This document shows positions 35,593 through 44,249 of a stretch of 64,000 nucleotides of DNA, one piece after another. The notes under the pieces were generated by a model. That model searched no databases and had not been told where the DNA came from. It was given only the letters and a program-made list of their open reading frames with translations. The position numbers and the translations under genes are program-made. Origin of the DNA: Chloracidobacterium sp. N (lineage in GTDB: Bacteria > Acidobacteriota > Blastocatellia > Chloracidobacteriales > Chloracidobacteriaceae); assembly GCF_018304765.1 (NCBI RefSeq), contig NZ_CP072642.1:1347501-1411500 (forward strand), in the 5' to 3' direction. The first letter of the stretch is position 1; the number at the start of each line of letters is the position of its first letter.

Positions 35593-36873
35593 ATGAGTCG
35601 CAAAAAAATCCGGCGTCGTGGGTGGCCGCCAGAAACCGAGCGGTCGCTGCATGCCCACCTGACGATGCGTGATAACGGGCGTACCCTTGACCGGCGTGAG
35701 GTTCTCGACCTGGTACGCGGCGGGGAGGACAGTGAGGTTGAGTTCAAGGTTCGCTACAGCAACCCGGAGCGGATTGCCGCCGAAATTCTGGCCCTGGCCA
35801 ACAGTGGCGGCGGCGCGATTCTCTTTGGTGTAAGCGATACCTGCCGCATCGAGGGGCTTGACGACGCCGAGCGCGTCGAAGCCGAGTTGCGCGAACTGTG
35901 TGCAACGGCCATGGTGCCGCCGGTTCACCCCTACATCAACAAGGTTGCCTTCGACAGCGGCAAGCGCATCCTGGTGCTGGAAGTGGATGACCGCCGTTCA
36001 CCCCACGCCACCCGTGACGGCCGGTATTACATCCGTATCGGCTCGACCAAACGCGAAGCAGACAGTCAGGAAATTGCCGAACTGTTCCATCGCTACGACA
36101 GCGTCCGCTATGAACAGGTGCCTCTGCACGACGTGTCTTTCGATGACATTGACGAAGCTGGTGTGTGGGGCTACATCCGCGCCATCGTGCCGGATGAATC
36201 CCGGTTGCCCAAGGGCTTCCCGACGGCGCTGGCGATGACCGACATGCGGCTGGCGGTCATGACGGCCGATGACTATGCCCCCACCGTGGCCGGACTCGTG
36301 TTGTTTGGGCAAAGTCGCGCCATGACGGCGTCATTCCCACGCAGCCACGTCGTCCTGACACGCTTTGCCGGTCACGATGTCACAGCGCCGGTCGTCGAGC
36401 AGGTGACGTTCACCGGCAATGCGGCCAGTCTCTACTGGCGCATCGAAGGCTTTTTGACGCGCTATGCCGATTTGTCTGACACACCCCCGCTCCGGCGGGG
36501 AAATGGAGCTGACCCCGAGGCGCGGTCCATCTACTCACGCCCGGCGGTCATGGAAGCCATCACCAACGCGCTGGTGCATCGGGATTATGGCGTACGCCAG
36601 GAAGGTGTGCGCGTCATGCTCTATGAGCGGCGGCTGGAAATCGTCAACCCGGCGGTGGGCAAGCATATCTGGCGCGGGGCGATTGATTACGGCGTCAGTC
36701 ACCCCAATAACCCGACGATCAAAAGCTTCTTCAAAAATGCGGCCTACGGCGTGACGACCTACACCGGCGGCCTGCCTATGGTGCGCCGCGAAACCCTGCG
36801 TTTTGCCCGCCGGGAGCCGAAGATCACCGTGCTGCCCCACGAGTTTCGGATCGAGCTGCCGGCCGCGAACTGA
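35593..36873 (+). CDS. AlbA_2 (Schlafen-like) domain and RecG-C-like ATP-binding protein
   Basis: A 426-residue putative transcription regulator. The AlbA_2 domain occupies about 35-165: EDSEVEFKVRYSNPERIAAEILALANSGGGAILFGVSDT, then ILVLEVDDRRSPHATRDGRYYIRIGSTKREAD. The C-terminal part (about 300-400) has the HATPase_c_4-like segment YSRPAVMEAITNALVHRDYG and GVRVMLYERRLEIVNPAV. Such proteins are often called ATP-dependent DNA helicase RecG-related, but they lack helicase motifs; DNA or RNA binding is likely. moeA follows 6 bases after the stop. Confidence 0.85.
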   Translation: MSRKKIRRRGWPPETERSLHAHLTMRDNGRTLDRREVLDLVRGGEDSEVEFKVRYSNPERIAAEILALANSGGGAILFGVSDTCRIEGLDDAERVEAELRELCATAMVPPVHPYINKVAFDSGKRILVLEVDDRRSPHATRDGRYYIRIGSTKREADSQEIAELFHRYDSVRYEQVPLHDVSFDDIDEAGVWGYIRAIVPDESRLPKGFPTALAMTDMRLAVMTADDYAPTVAGLVLFGQSRAMTASFPRSHVVLTRFAGHDVTAPVVEQVTFTGNAASLYWRIEGFLTRYADLSDTPPLRRGNGADPEARSIYSRPAVMEAITNALVHRDYGVRQEGVRVMLYERRLEIVNPAVGKHIWRGAIDYGVSHPNNPTIKSFFKNAAYGVTTYTGGLPMVRRETLRFARREPKITVLPHEFRIELPAAN

Positions 36874-36879
36874 AAAACC

Positions 36880-38139
36880 ATGGAACTCAATGACCAACCC
36901 CTTGCCGTCCATGAGGCCCAAGCTCTGTCACTGGCGTGGATTGCACCCGTCGGTGTCGAGCGTGTGTCGTTGTTTGAGGCCGTTGGGCGGATTCTGGCGG
37001 AAACTGTCCACGCACCCCACGATCTGCCGCCCTTTGACAACAGCGCCATGGATGGCTATGCCGTCGTTGCTGCCGACACGGCCGGAGCAAGCGAAGCTTC
37101 GCCCGTGCGTCTGGAAGTCAGCGAGCAGGTCACAGCCGGCCAGCTTCCGCAGCAAGCCATGTCTTCCGGCCAGGCCGTACGCATCATGACCGGCGCGCCC
37201 CTGCCGGAAGGCGCGTCCGGCGTGGTCATTCAGGAGCAGGTTCGCCGTGAAGGAAATACCATCTGGCTGACCCGACCGGTCAGGGAGGGCGACCACATCC
37301 GGCGACGCGGCGAGGACATTCGTGCCGGGCAGGCGGTGATGTCCGCCGGCGAGTGTCTCACGGCGGCGCACATTGGTGTCCTGGCGGCGTTTCACCGGGC
37401 GTTTGTCACTGTCCGGCGGCGGCCGGTCGTGGCCATTGTGGCCACCGGTGATGAACTCATTGAGGTGGATGAACCGCCAGCGCCCGGAAAAATCGTCAAC
37501 AGCAATGCTTACGCCCTGGCGGCGCTGGTACGTGCGGCCGGCGCGCAGCCGCTCGTCCTGCCGCTCGTGCGCGACGACGTAGCGCAGGTCGAGGCCGCCT
37601 TTGCCGAAGCTGCCGCCACGGCGGATGTGGTGGTGTCATCCGGCGGCGTGTCAGTAGGGGAGCATGATCTGGTCAAACCGGCGCTCGAAAGGCTGGGGCT
37701 GGAAGCGCGTTTCTGGCGCGTATGGATGAAGCCGGGAAAGCCGCTGCTGTTCGGTCGCCTGCGGGGGCGTCCCTGCTTTGGGCTGCCGGGCAATCCGGTA
37801 TCGGGCATGGTCTGTTTTCACCTGTTTGTACGTCCGGCGCTGGGCAAAATGCTGGGCCTGCCCGAAACCCGCTGGCGGCTTCCCGAAGTGAGCGCCCGGC
37901 TGGCGCACGAGGTCAGGACGAAAGGCGACCGCCCAACCTATCTGCGGGCGCGTCTGGTGTGGACTGAAACGGGCTGGCAGGCCGAAGTGCTGCCGGGGCA
38001 GGGATCGGGGATGCTGACCTCGATGCTGGGCGCGCAGGGGCTGGTGTTCTTTCCCGAAGGCAAGCGCGTCGGGCAGGCCGGAGAAGTGGTTCCAGTGCTG
38101 TGCCTGACTTCGCTGGTCGGTGACTGGCCGGGCCTCTGA
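36880..38139 (+). CDS. moeA: Molybdopterin molybdotransferase
   Basis: A 419-residue MoeA, which inserts molybdate into adenylylated molybdopterin. Family segments are LPPFDNSAMDGYAVVAADT, VRIMTGAPLPEGASGVVIQEQV, GEDIRAGQAV, VAIVATGDELIEVDEPPAPGKIVNSNAYAL, VVSSGGVSVGEHDLVKPAL and FGLPGNPVSGMVCF, with the domain IV end region after 340. It indicates the organism makes Mo-enzymes. It starts 6 bases after the AlbA_2 gene and is followed by a palindromic repeat cluster. Confidence 0.97.
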   Translation: MELNDQPLAVHEAQALSLAWIAPVGVERVSLFEAVGRILAETVHAPHDLPPFDNSAMDGYAVVAADTAGASEASPVRLEVSEQVTAGQLPQQAMSSGQAVRIMTGAPLPEGASGVVIQEQVRREGNTIWLTRPVREGDHIRRRGEDIRAGQAVMSAGECLTAAHIGVLAAFHRAFVTVRRRPVVAIVATGDELIEVDEPPAPGKIVNSNAYALAALVRAAGAQPLVLPLVRDDVAQVEAAFAEAAATADVVVSSGGVSVGEHDLVKPALERLGLEARFWRVWMKPGKPLLFGRLRGRPCFGLPGNPVSGMVCFHLFVRPALGKMLGLPETRWRLPEVSARLAHEVRTKGDRPTYLRARLVWTETGWQAEVLPGQGSGMLTSMLGAQGLVFFPEGKRVGQAGEVVPVLCLTSLVGDWPGL

Positions 38140-38148
38140 ACATCACCT

Positions 38149-38201
38149 GCCGGCCTGTGTCAGGCCGGCACGTGTCAGGCCGGCACGTGTCGGGCCGACA
38201 C
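38149..38201. repeat. Palindromic 15-bp tandem repeat after moeA
   Basis: A hairpin GCCGGCCTG-TGT-CAGGCCGGC (38149-38169) runs into three head-to-tail 15-mers: GTGTCAGGCCGGCAC at 38157 and 38172, and GTGTCGGGCCGACAC at 38187. The third is itself a perfect palindrome with 7-bp arms. The cluster starts ten bases after the moeA stop. Without a T-run it is not a standard terminator, but transcripts here would fold strongly. Confidence 0.85.
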
Positions 38202-38288
38202 GTGCCCGGGGCGCCGGCGAACCACAAAAAATTGCTTGCAAGGCCTCGCCTTGTGAAACAACGTGCGGTTGTGACCAACACCCTTCTG

Positions 38289-40547
38289 ATGCGCATCGCC
38301 CACGTTGTGAGTCTATGCCGGCCCGGTTGGGTCTGGCAGAAGCCGGCGCGCATCCGTGGGCTGATGGCTTTTGGGCTGGTGGTCTGGATGGCGTGGGGGG
38401 ATTCCGCCGCCCGGGCGCAGAATGTGGCCATCGAATCCCGCCCCTCCATACGCATCACCCGGACGGATGAGGCGATCACGATTGACGGTCGCCTTGACGA
38501 ACCGGCCTGGGAAACGGCCGAGGTCATCCGCGACTTTCGCCAGCAGGAACCAGTGGAAGGTGCGCCTCCAACCGAGAAAACCGAGTGCCGCCTGCTGTAC
38601 GACAAGACCTACGTTTATATTGGCATCCGGTGTTTTGACAGCGAGCCGGACAAAATCAACGCCCGCGATCTGAACCGTGACTCCAGCTTTGGCAACGACG
38701 ACAAACTCGTGGTGCTGCTAGATACCTACCGCGACGGGCGCAACGCCTACCGGTTTTCCGTCAATCCCCTGGGAACGCAGTCCGATGCCCTCATTACCGA
38801 TGAAGGTCGGGATTTCAACCTCGCCTGGGATACGCAATGGCTTTCGGGCGCCAGCCGCGACCAGGAAGGCTGGTCGGCCGAAATGGCCATTCCGCTGGTG
38901 AGTCTGCGGTTTCGCAAAGGGGCGGATACGTGGGGGTTCAACGTGTCGCGCATCATCCGGCGCAAGAACGAAATCCTGCTCTGGACAAGCTGGCAGCGGG
39001 CTTTCGGACTGTTGCGCGTTTCCCAGGCCGGTGTGCTGACCGGCGTGGAAGGCATTACCCGTTCCCGGCTGGTGGAAATCAAGCCATACGTCACGGGGCG
39101 TCTCCGCCAGAATGTGCCGGACCCGCTTGGCAATCGTTTTGAACCGCGCTTTTCCGGGACGGTTGGCGTTGAAGTCGCGCGCGTGGGGATTACGCCCTCC
39201 GTGACGGCCGAGTTTACCGTCAACCCCGACTTCGGACAGGCGGAAGTGGACCAGCAGGTGGTCAACCTGACGCGCTTTTCGGTGTTTTTTCCCGAAAGGC
39301 GCGATTTTTTCCTCGAAAATGCCGGCATCTTTCTGTTTGGGCGGCCCGGTGTGAACCAGATGTTTTTCACCCGCCGGATTGGTCTGACCGATAACGGCGC
39401 GCCGCTGCCGATTGACTTCGGGGCCAAGGTGACGGGCAAGGCCGGGAAGTGGAACCTGGGATTTTTACACGTGGAGACACGCCCGCTGCGGGAAGTCCAG
39501 CCGGATGGAACGGAACGGGTTGCCGTACCGCGCGAGCGCTTTACCGTGGCGCGGGTCAAGCGCGATGTGGGCACGCGGTCGAATGTCGGCGCCATTGCCC
39601 TCAATCGTCAGGGGGGCGAAGGCCGGCCCTACAACCGTGGCGTGGGTCTCGATGCCCAGATCAACTTCAACGACTACTGGACAAGCTACGCCTTCTTCGC
39701 CAGGACCTTTTCTCCCGGTTTGCGCGGTGATACCACGACCTTTCGCGTACAGAGCGGCTATGACACGAATCAGATGCGGCTCTTTGGGATATATGAGGAA
39801 ATCGGCCGCAACTACAACCCGGAAATGGGTTTTGTCCTGCGCCGGGATGTGCGCCAGTACTTCGGGGATGCTGCCTACAAGTGGCGGCCGTCCGCCGTGG
39901 CTGGAACCATCCGTGAGATTCGCTTTGAAGGGTTTGGGGAGTATTACCAGGACCGCACGACGGGCGACCTCCAGACCCGTACGGTGGCCACGGCCATCAG
40001 CGTGGATTTTGCCAATTCGGCGTCGGCGACGATTCGTCCCTGGCGGACGGAAACCGATGTGCTGACCCGTCCGTTTCGGATTCGGCCGGGGATTGTCATT
40101 CCACCGGGTTCGTACACCTTCAACCGCCACGGGGCAAGTTTTGGGACGAATCGCAGCCGGCGCATCGTGTTTGACGCCGGGGGCAGTTGGGGCAGCTTCT
40201 ACAGCGGGCAGCGTCAGGAAGCCAGTGCCGGTCTGACCTGGCGCCCCGACTCCCATCTGTCACTCGAAGCGAGCCACGGCTTCAACGCTGTCCAGTTGCC
40301 ACAGGGAGATTTCTCAACCAGCTTGTTCAACGGACGGGTAACGTATAACTTCTCACGAAAGTGGCTTTCAACGTGTCTGGTGCAGGTCAACTCTGCCGCC
40401 CGCCTGACCAGCATCAATGCCCGGGTGCGCTATATCTATCGCCCGAACTCGGACATTTTTTTCATTTACAACCAGACGACCGGCGTGGGTGTCGAGCGTC
40501 CCAATCGCCAGTTTCAGATCAAAGTGACCTACGACTTCATCCGCTAA
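38289..40547 (+). CDS. DUF5916-type outer-membrane protein with CBM9-like N-terminal domain
   Basis: About 752 residues from ATG 38289; ATG 38364 is the other plausible start, and the open frame to 38157 only translates the repeat cluster. A signal peptide ends near DSAARAQ. Next is a carbohydrate-binding-module-9-like beta-sandwich (ITIDGRLDEPAWETAEVI, ECRLLYDKTYVYIGIRCFDSEPDKI, VLLDTYRDGRNAYRFSVNPLGTQSDALI). The rest is DUF5916: repeated amphipathic strands with alternating aromatic residues, VFFPERRDFFLENAGIFLFG, and an aromatic end (QFQIKVTYDFIR). This predicts an outer-membrane beta-barrel. Such proteins are common near surface peptidases in Acidobacteriota and Bacteroidota; their cargo is unknown. 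Confidence 0.83.
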   Translation: MRIAHVVSLCRPGWVWQKPARIRGLMAFGLVVWMAWGDSAARAQNVAIESRPSIRITRTDEAITIDGRLDEPAWETAEVIRDFRQQEPVEGAPPTEKTECRLLYDKTYVYIGIRCFDSEPDKINARDLNRDSSFGNDDKLVVLLDTYRDGRNAYRFSVNPLGTQSDALITDEGRDFNLAWDTQWLSGASRDQEGWSAEMAIPLVSLRFRKGADTWGFNVSRIIRRKNEILLWTSWQRAFGLLRVSQAGVLTGVEGITRSRLVEIKPYVTGRLRQNVPDPLGNRFEPRFSGTVGVEVARVGITPSVTAEFTVNPDFGQAEVDQQVVNLTRFSVFFPERRDFFLENAGIFLFGRPGVNQMFFTRRIGLTDNGAPLPIDFGAKVTGKAGKWNLGFLHVETRPLREVQPDGTERVAVPRERFTVARVKRDVGTRSNVGAIALNRQGGEGRPYNRGVGLDAQINFNDYWTSYAFFARTFSPGLRGDTTTFRVQSGYDTNQMRLFGIYEEIGRNYNPEMGFVLRRDVRQYFGDAAYKWRPSAVAGTIREIRFEGFGEYYQDRTTGDLQTRTVATAISVDFANSASATIRPWRTETDVLTRPFRIRPGIVIPPGSYTFNRHGASFGTNRSRRIVFDAGGSWGSFYSGQRQEASAGLTWRPDSHLSLEASHGFNAVQLPQGDFSTSLFNGRVTYNFSRKWLSTCLVQVNSAARLTSINARVRYIYRPNSDIFFIYNQTTGVGVERPNRQFQIKVTYDFIR

Positions 40548-40607
40548 GCCGGGCTGTTATGCCCACCCCTGCCCCATTGCGGGCAACCTGACCCCTGGAG
40601 GTTTCTT

Positions 40608-41486
40608 ATGCAGCCTTACCCACCACCCTACAGTCCTTCCCCTTACGCCCCTCCAGCCCCACCCAAAAAGTCGGGTAAAACCTGGTTGTGGGTTCTCGGC
40701 GGCTGCGGGTGTTTTTCAGTTCTGGCAATTGCGGTCATCCTTGGCGTCATCCTTCTTGCGGGTTCAGGCGGCAGCGGAATTCCCTCAGACAAGCAGGCGT
40801 ATGTTGGTGACTGGAGCGGCTCCGAGGCAACGCTTTCCATCAAGCCCGACGGCAAAGTGTTCTGGGAACGGCGGACGGGTTCCAGTTCGTCTAAAATCGA
40901 AAATGTCCCGATTCGGCGGTTCATCGGGGATGACTTTGAAGTTGGCGTAGGGCCTTTCACCACCCGGTTTGCGGTGCAGAGTCCTCCAAAACTCACAGCC
41001 GGACGCTGGACGATGACGGTTGAAGGGGTACAACTGACACGCGCCGGTACATCCTCCGGGGGGCCTTCCGGCGGCGACCGCTCAGACGACAACCGATCAG
41101 GCAGTGACACCGGCGATGATACGCCGCCAGGTGGCGGGAAACAGCTCCGTGACCTCAAGATGGCACGCCCGCTTGGCGATGACGACCTGCAGTTTACGTC
41201 GTCCTTCACCACGCGCGACACCAGGCTGACCTGCGTGATTTATCCCCGGAAACTGGAGATTGGGGAAAACTACGGGTCACGCTGGTACGCCGAGCGTGTA
41301 CCGCGGCTGTCCCGCAACAAGCTCATTGGCGAGGTTGATTTTCCAACGATTACCCAGGAAAACAGCCGGTTGACTTGGATTCAGCTTTCCCTGATTTCAG
41401 GTAGCGGCTTCCCGCCGGGTGTGTACCGGGTGGAAGTTGTGAAGGATGGGGCGGTCATCGGCACAATCCGTTTTACGGTTGAGTAA
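40608..41486 (+). CDS. Proline/tyrosine-rich single-pass membrane protein, unknown function
   Basis: A 292-residue protein with a strong TGGAGG ribosome-binding site. The first 20 residues are Pro/Tyr-rich (MQPYPPPYSPSPYAPPAPP) and lie in the cytoplasm. One membrane helix follows (WLWVLGGCGCFSVLAIAVILGVILLA). The outside part contains a short beta domain (YVGDWSGSEATLSIKPDGKVFWERR), an Asp/Ser/Gly-rich linker and a second beta domain with TWIQLSLISGSGFPPGVYRVEVVKDG. The second domain resembles ligand-free immunoglobulin-like folds but I do not name a family. It is followed 23 bp later by the S9 peptidase and may be co-transcribed. Confidence 0.75.
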   Translation: MQPYPPPYSPSPYAPPAPPKKSGKTWLWVLGGCGCFSVLAIAVILGVILLAGSGGSGIPSDKQAYVGDWSGSEATLSIKPDGKVFWERRTGSSSSKIENVPIRRFIGDDFEVGVGPFTTRFAVQSPPKLTAGRWTMTVEGVQLTRAGTSSGGPSGGDRSDDNRSGSDTGDDTPPGGGKQLRDLKMARPLGDDDLQFTSSFTTRDTRLTCVIYPRKLEIGENYGSRWYAERVPRLSRNKLIGEVDFPTITQENSRLTWIQLSLISGSGFPPGVYRVEVVKDGAVIGTIRFTVE

Positions 41487-41509
41487 GCCCCTGCGGATGG
41501 AGGTCTGAG

Positions 41510-44239
41510 ATGGAAGTTGACACGAGAAAGGCCGTCCGGACGGCGTTCCGGGCGGTGTTTCCGGTTTCTCTGGGATACCTGCTGTGCCTTCTGGTGGCCG
41601 GGGTGGGGATGAGCGTGCCGGTCCGGGCCGGACTGCCGCCGCTCATTGACCGCCAGCTCATTTTCGGCAATCCCGACCTGGCCGGGGCGCAGTTGTCGCC
41701 CGATGGGAAATACATGGCGTTTCTCAAGCCCTACCGGGAAACGCTCAACATCTGGGTCAAGCGGACAGACGAACCCTTCACGCAGGCGCGGCCGCTGACG
41801 GATTCCACGACGCGCCCGCTGCGCAACTTTTTCTGGACACGCGATGGACGGTTCATCCTGTACGTGCAGGATCAGGGCGGCGATGAAAATTTCAACCTCT
41901 ACGCCGTCGATCCCGCAGCGGCTCCGGCTGCCGGGCGCGACGTGCCGCCCGCACGCGACCTGACCGGCCTCAAGGGCGTGCGCGTGCAAATCTACGCCGT
42001 GCCCAGAGACGCCCCGGATGTCGTGTGCCTGGGGATCAACGACCGTGATCCGGCCTGGCACGATGTCTATCAGCTCAAGCTTTCGACCGGTGAGCGGACG
42101 CGGCTGCGGGAAAACCGGGAGCAAATCTCAGGGTGGTTTTTCGACGAGGCCGGGCAGTTGCGGCTGGCCATACGGGTGGCACCCAACGGGGATACCGAAG
42201 TGCTGCGCGTGGATGCTGACCGCCTGGTGAAGGTCTATGGCTGTAGTGTTTTTGAGTCCGCCAGTCCCATTCGGATGCACGCCGATGGGCAGCGGGTCTA
42301 TATGGTCACGAACCGGGGCAACGGTGTTGATCTGACCCGGCTGGTGCTGTTTGACCCCCGGACGGGCAGGGAAGAACTGGTGGAAAGCGACCCGCTCGGC
42401 CGGGTGGATTTTGGCAGCGCCTCGTTTTCGGAGGTGACAAATAACCTGGTGGCCACCAGCTACGTTGACGAACGGGTACGCACCTACTGGCGTGACAAGG
42501 GCTATGCCCGCGACCACCAGTGGCTACAGAAACGTCTGCCGGGGAAGGACATTGCCTTTGCCTCCGGCACCCGCGACGAGCAACTGTGGGTGGTCGTGGC
42601 CACGAGCGATACCGAACCCGGCGAAACCTATCTGTTCGACCGGCGCGCCCGGCGGCTGACGCTTCAGTACCGGCTCTATGACAAGCTGGACCGGCAACAC
42701 CTGGCGCCGATGAAAGCCATCCGGTATCCCTCCTCGGACGGCCTGGAGATTCCGGCCTACCTGACGCTGCCCAAAGGCGTGCCGGCCAGGGACCTGCCGC
42801 TCGTCGTGCTGCCGCACGGCGGCCCGTGGGCGCGGGACGTGTGGGGATACCAGCGGCAGGTGCAGTTTCTGGCCAACCGGGGCTATGCCGTGCTCCAGCC
42901 CAACTTCCGGGGTTCGACCGGTTACGGAAAAAAGTTTCTCAATGCCGGCAATGGGCAGTGGGGCGATCTGATGCAGGATGACCTCACGTGGGGTGTCAAG
43001 TATCTCGTGGCACAGGGTATTGCCGACCCCAAGCGCATCGGCATCATGGGCGGCAGCTACGGCGGCTACGCCACGCTGGCCGGGGTGGCTTTTACGCCCA
43101 AACTCTACGCAGCGGCCGTGGCCATCGTCGCGCCGTCCAATCTCATCACCCTGCTGGAAACCATCCCGCCCTACTGGGAAGCCGCCCGCCGCCTGTTTCA
43201 CACGCGGATGGGCGATCCCGGCCGGCCGGAAGACCGCGCCCGTATGGAACGGCAGTCGCCGCTCAACGCGGCCGATCGCATCGAGACGCCGCTGATGATC
43301 GTCCAGGGGGCCAATGACCCACGGGTGAAAAAATCCGAGGCGGACCAGATCGTAGTCGCTCTGCGGGACCGGGGCTTTCCGGTTGAGTATCTCTGCGCGC
43401 CGGATGAAGGTCACGGCTTTGCCCGCCCGGTCAACAACCTGGCGCTCTATGCCGCAACCGAACGGTTTCTGGCGGCCTATCTCAAGGGACGTTTCCAGGA
43501 GACAATGCCGGAGGAGGTTGCCGCGCGCCTGAAAGACATCACCGTGGATGTCAAGACCGTAACCCGTCCGGCACGGGTGGGTGTCACTTCACCGGCGCTG
43601 ACCCGACCGGAAAGGGATTTGCAGGCTGGCGTCCTGCGCTATCGCGGAACGATTGAGGTGCCGGGGCAGAGCATTCCCGCCACGGTGGAAACCATGGTCA
43701 CGGAAGCCGATGGTCTGTGGGAAATCCGTGAGGAAACCCGGCTCCCCATGGGAACGGTCGTGGAGACCACCAAGCTTGAAAAATCCTCCCTGGTGGTGCG
43801 TGCGCGGCAGGTCAGTCAGGGGCCGCTCACGGTGGATGTGGCGTTCCGGGCTGGCAAAGCAGACGGTTCGGTACAGCTCAACGGCACGCCCCGTCCGCTG
43901 GCGGCTGATTTGGGGGGCGAACTGCTGGCCGACGGTGCCGGGCGCTATCTTGTCATCGGGCGCCTGCCGCTGGCGGTTGGCTATACGGCCACGCTGCGCA
44001 ACTTCAACGTCCAGAACGGCCGCCCGACGCTCGTTCAGCTTCGGGTGGTCGGTATGGAGGAAGCACAGGTGGCCTCCGGGACGTTCAACACCTACCGCGT
44101 GGAACTTACCGATGAAGGCGGCACCCAAACCGTCGTTTGGGTGGATGCGACCACCCGGCTGCCGGTCAGGCTCGCGGTCAAGGGGGCCAGTCTGGGCGGC
44201 GCAGCAATTGCTCTCGAACTGGTCGAGTCCCGGTTTTAG
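41510..44239 (+). CDS. S9-family prolyl oligopeptidase-like serine peptidase with extra C-terminal domain
   Basis: A 909-residue exported peptidase. ATG 41510 has GGAGG upstream, and a signal peptide spans about 1-41. A beta-propeller ([35 protein letters not shown]) fills about 45-400. The alpha/beta hydrolase domain has the triad S516 (MGGSYGGYA), D603 (QGANDPRV) and H635 (PDEGHGFA). After about residue 690 there is an added 200-residue beta-rich domain with [13 protein letters not shown] and [14 protein letters not shown], patterns like DUF3108 proteins. That fusion is not usual for S9 peptidases. It probably cleaves short peptides in the periplasm. It ends 10 bp from the convergent kinase gene. 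Confidence 0.9.
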   Translation: MEVDTRKAVRTAFRAVFPVSLGYLLCLLVAGVGMSVPVRAGLPPLIDRQLIFGNPDLAGAQLSPDGKYMAFLKPYRETLNIWVKRTDEPFTQARPLTDSTTRPLRNFFWTRDGRFILYVQDQGGDENFNLYAVDPAAAPAAGRDVPPARDLTGLKGVRVQIYAVPRDAPDVVCLGINDRDPAWHDVYQLKLSTGERTRLRENREQISGWFFDEAGQLRLAIRVAPNGDTEVLRVDADRLVKVYGCSVFESASPIRMHADGQRVYMVTNRGNGVDLTRLVLFDPRTGREELVESDPLGRVDFGSASFSEVTNNLVATSYVDERVRTYWRDKGYARDHQWLQKRLPGKDIAFASGTRDEQLWVVVATSDTEPGETYLFDRRARRLTLQYRLYDKLDRQHLAPMKAIRYPSSDGLEIPAYLTLPKGVPARDLPLVVLPHGGPWARDVWGYQRQVQFLANRGYAVLQPNFRGSTGYGKKFLNAGNGQWGDLMQDDLTWGVKYLVAQGIADPKRIGIMGGSYGGYATLAGVAFTPKLYAAAVAIVAPSNLITLLETIPPYWEAARRLFHTRMGDPGRPEDRARMERQSPLNAADRIETPLMIVQGANDPRVKKSEADQIVVALRDRGFPVEYLCAPDEGHGFARPVNNLALYAATERFLAAYLKGRFQETMPEEVAARLKDITVDVKTVTRPARVGVTSPALTRPERDLQAGVLRYRGTIEVPGQSIPATVETMVTEADGLWEIREETRLPMGTVVETTKLEKSSLVVRARQVSQGPLTVDVAFRAGKADGSVQLNGTPRPLAADLGGELLADGAGRYLVIGRLPLAVGYTATLRNFNVQNGRPTLVQLRVVGMEEAQVASGTFNTYRVELTDEGGTQTVVWVDATTRLPVRLAVKGASLGGAAIALELVESRF

Positions 44240-44249
44240 GTCTGGACCG

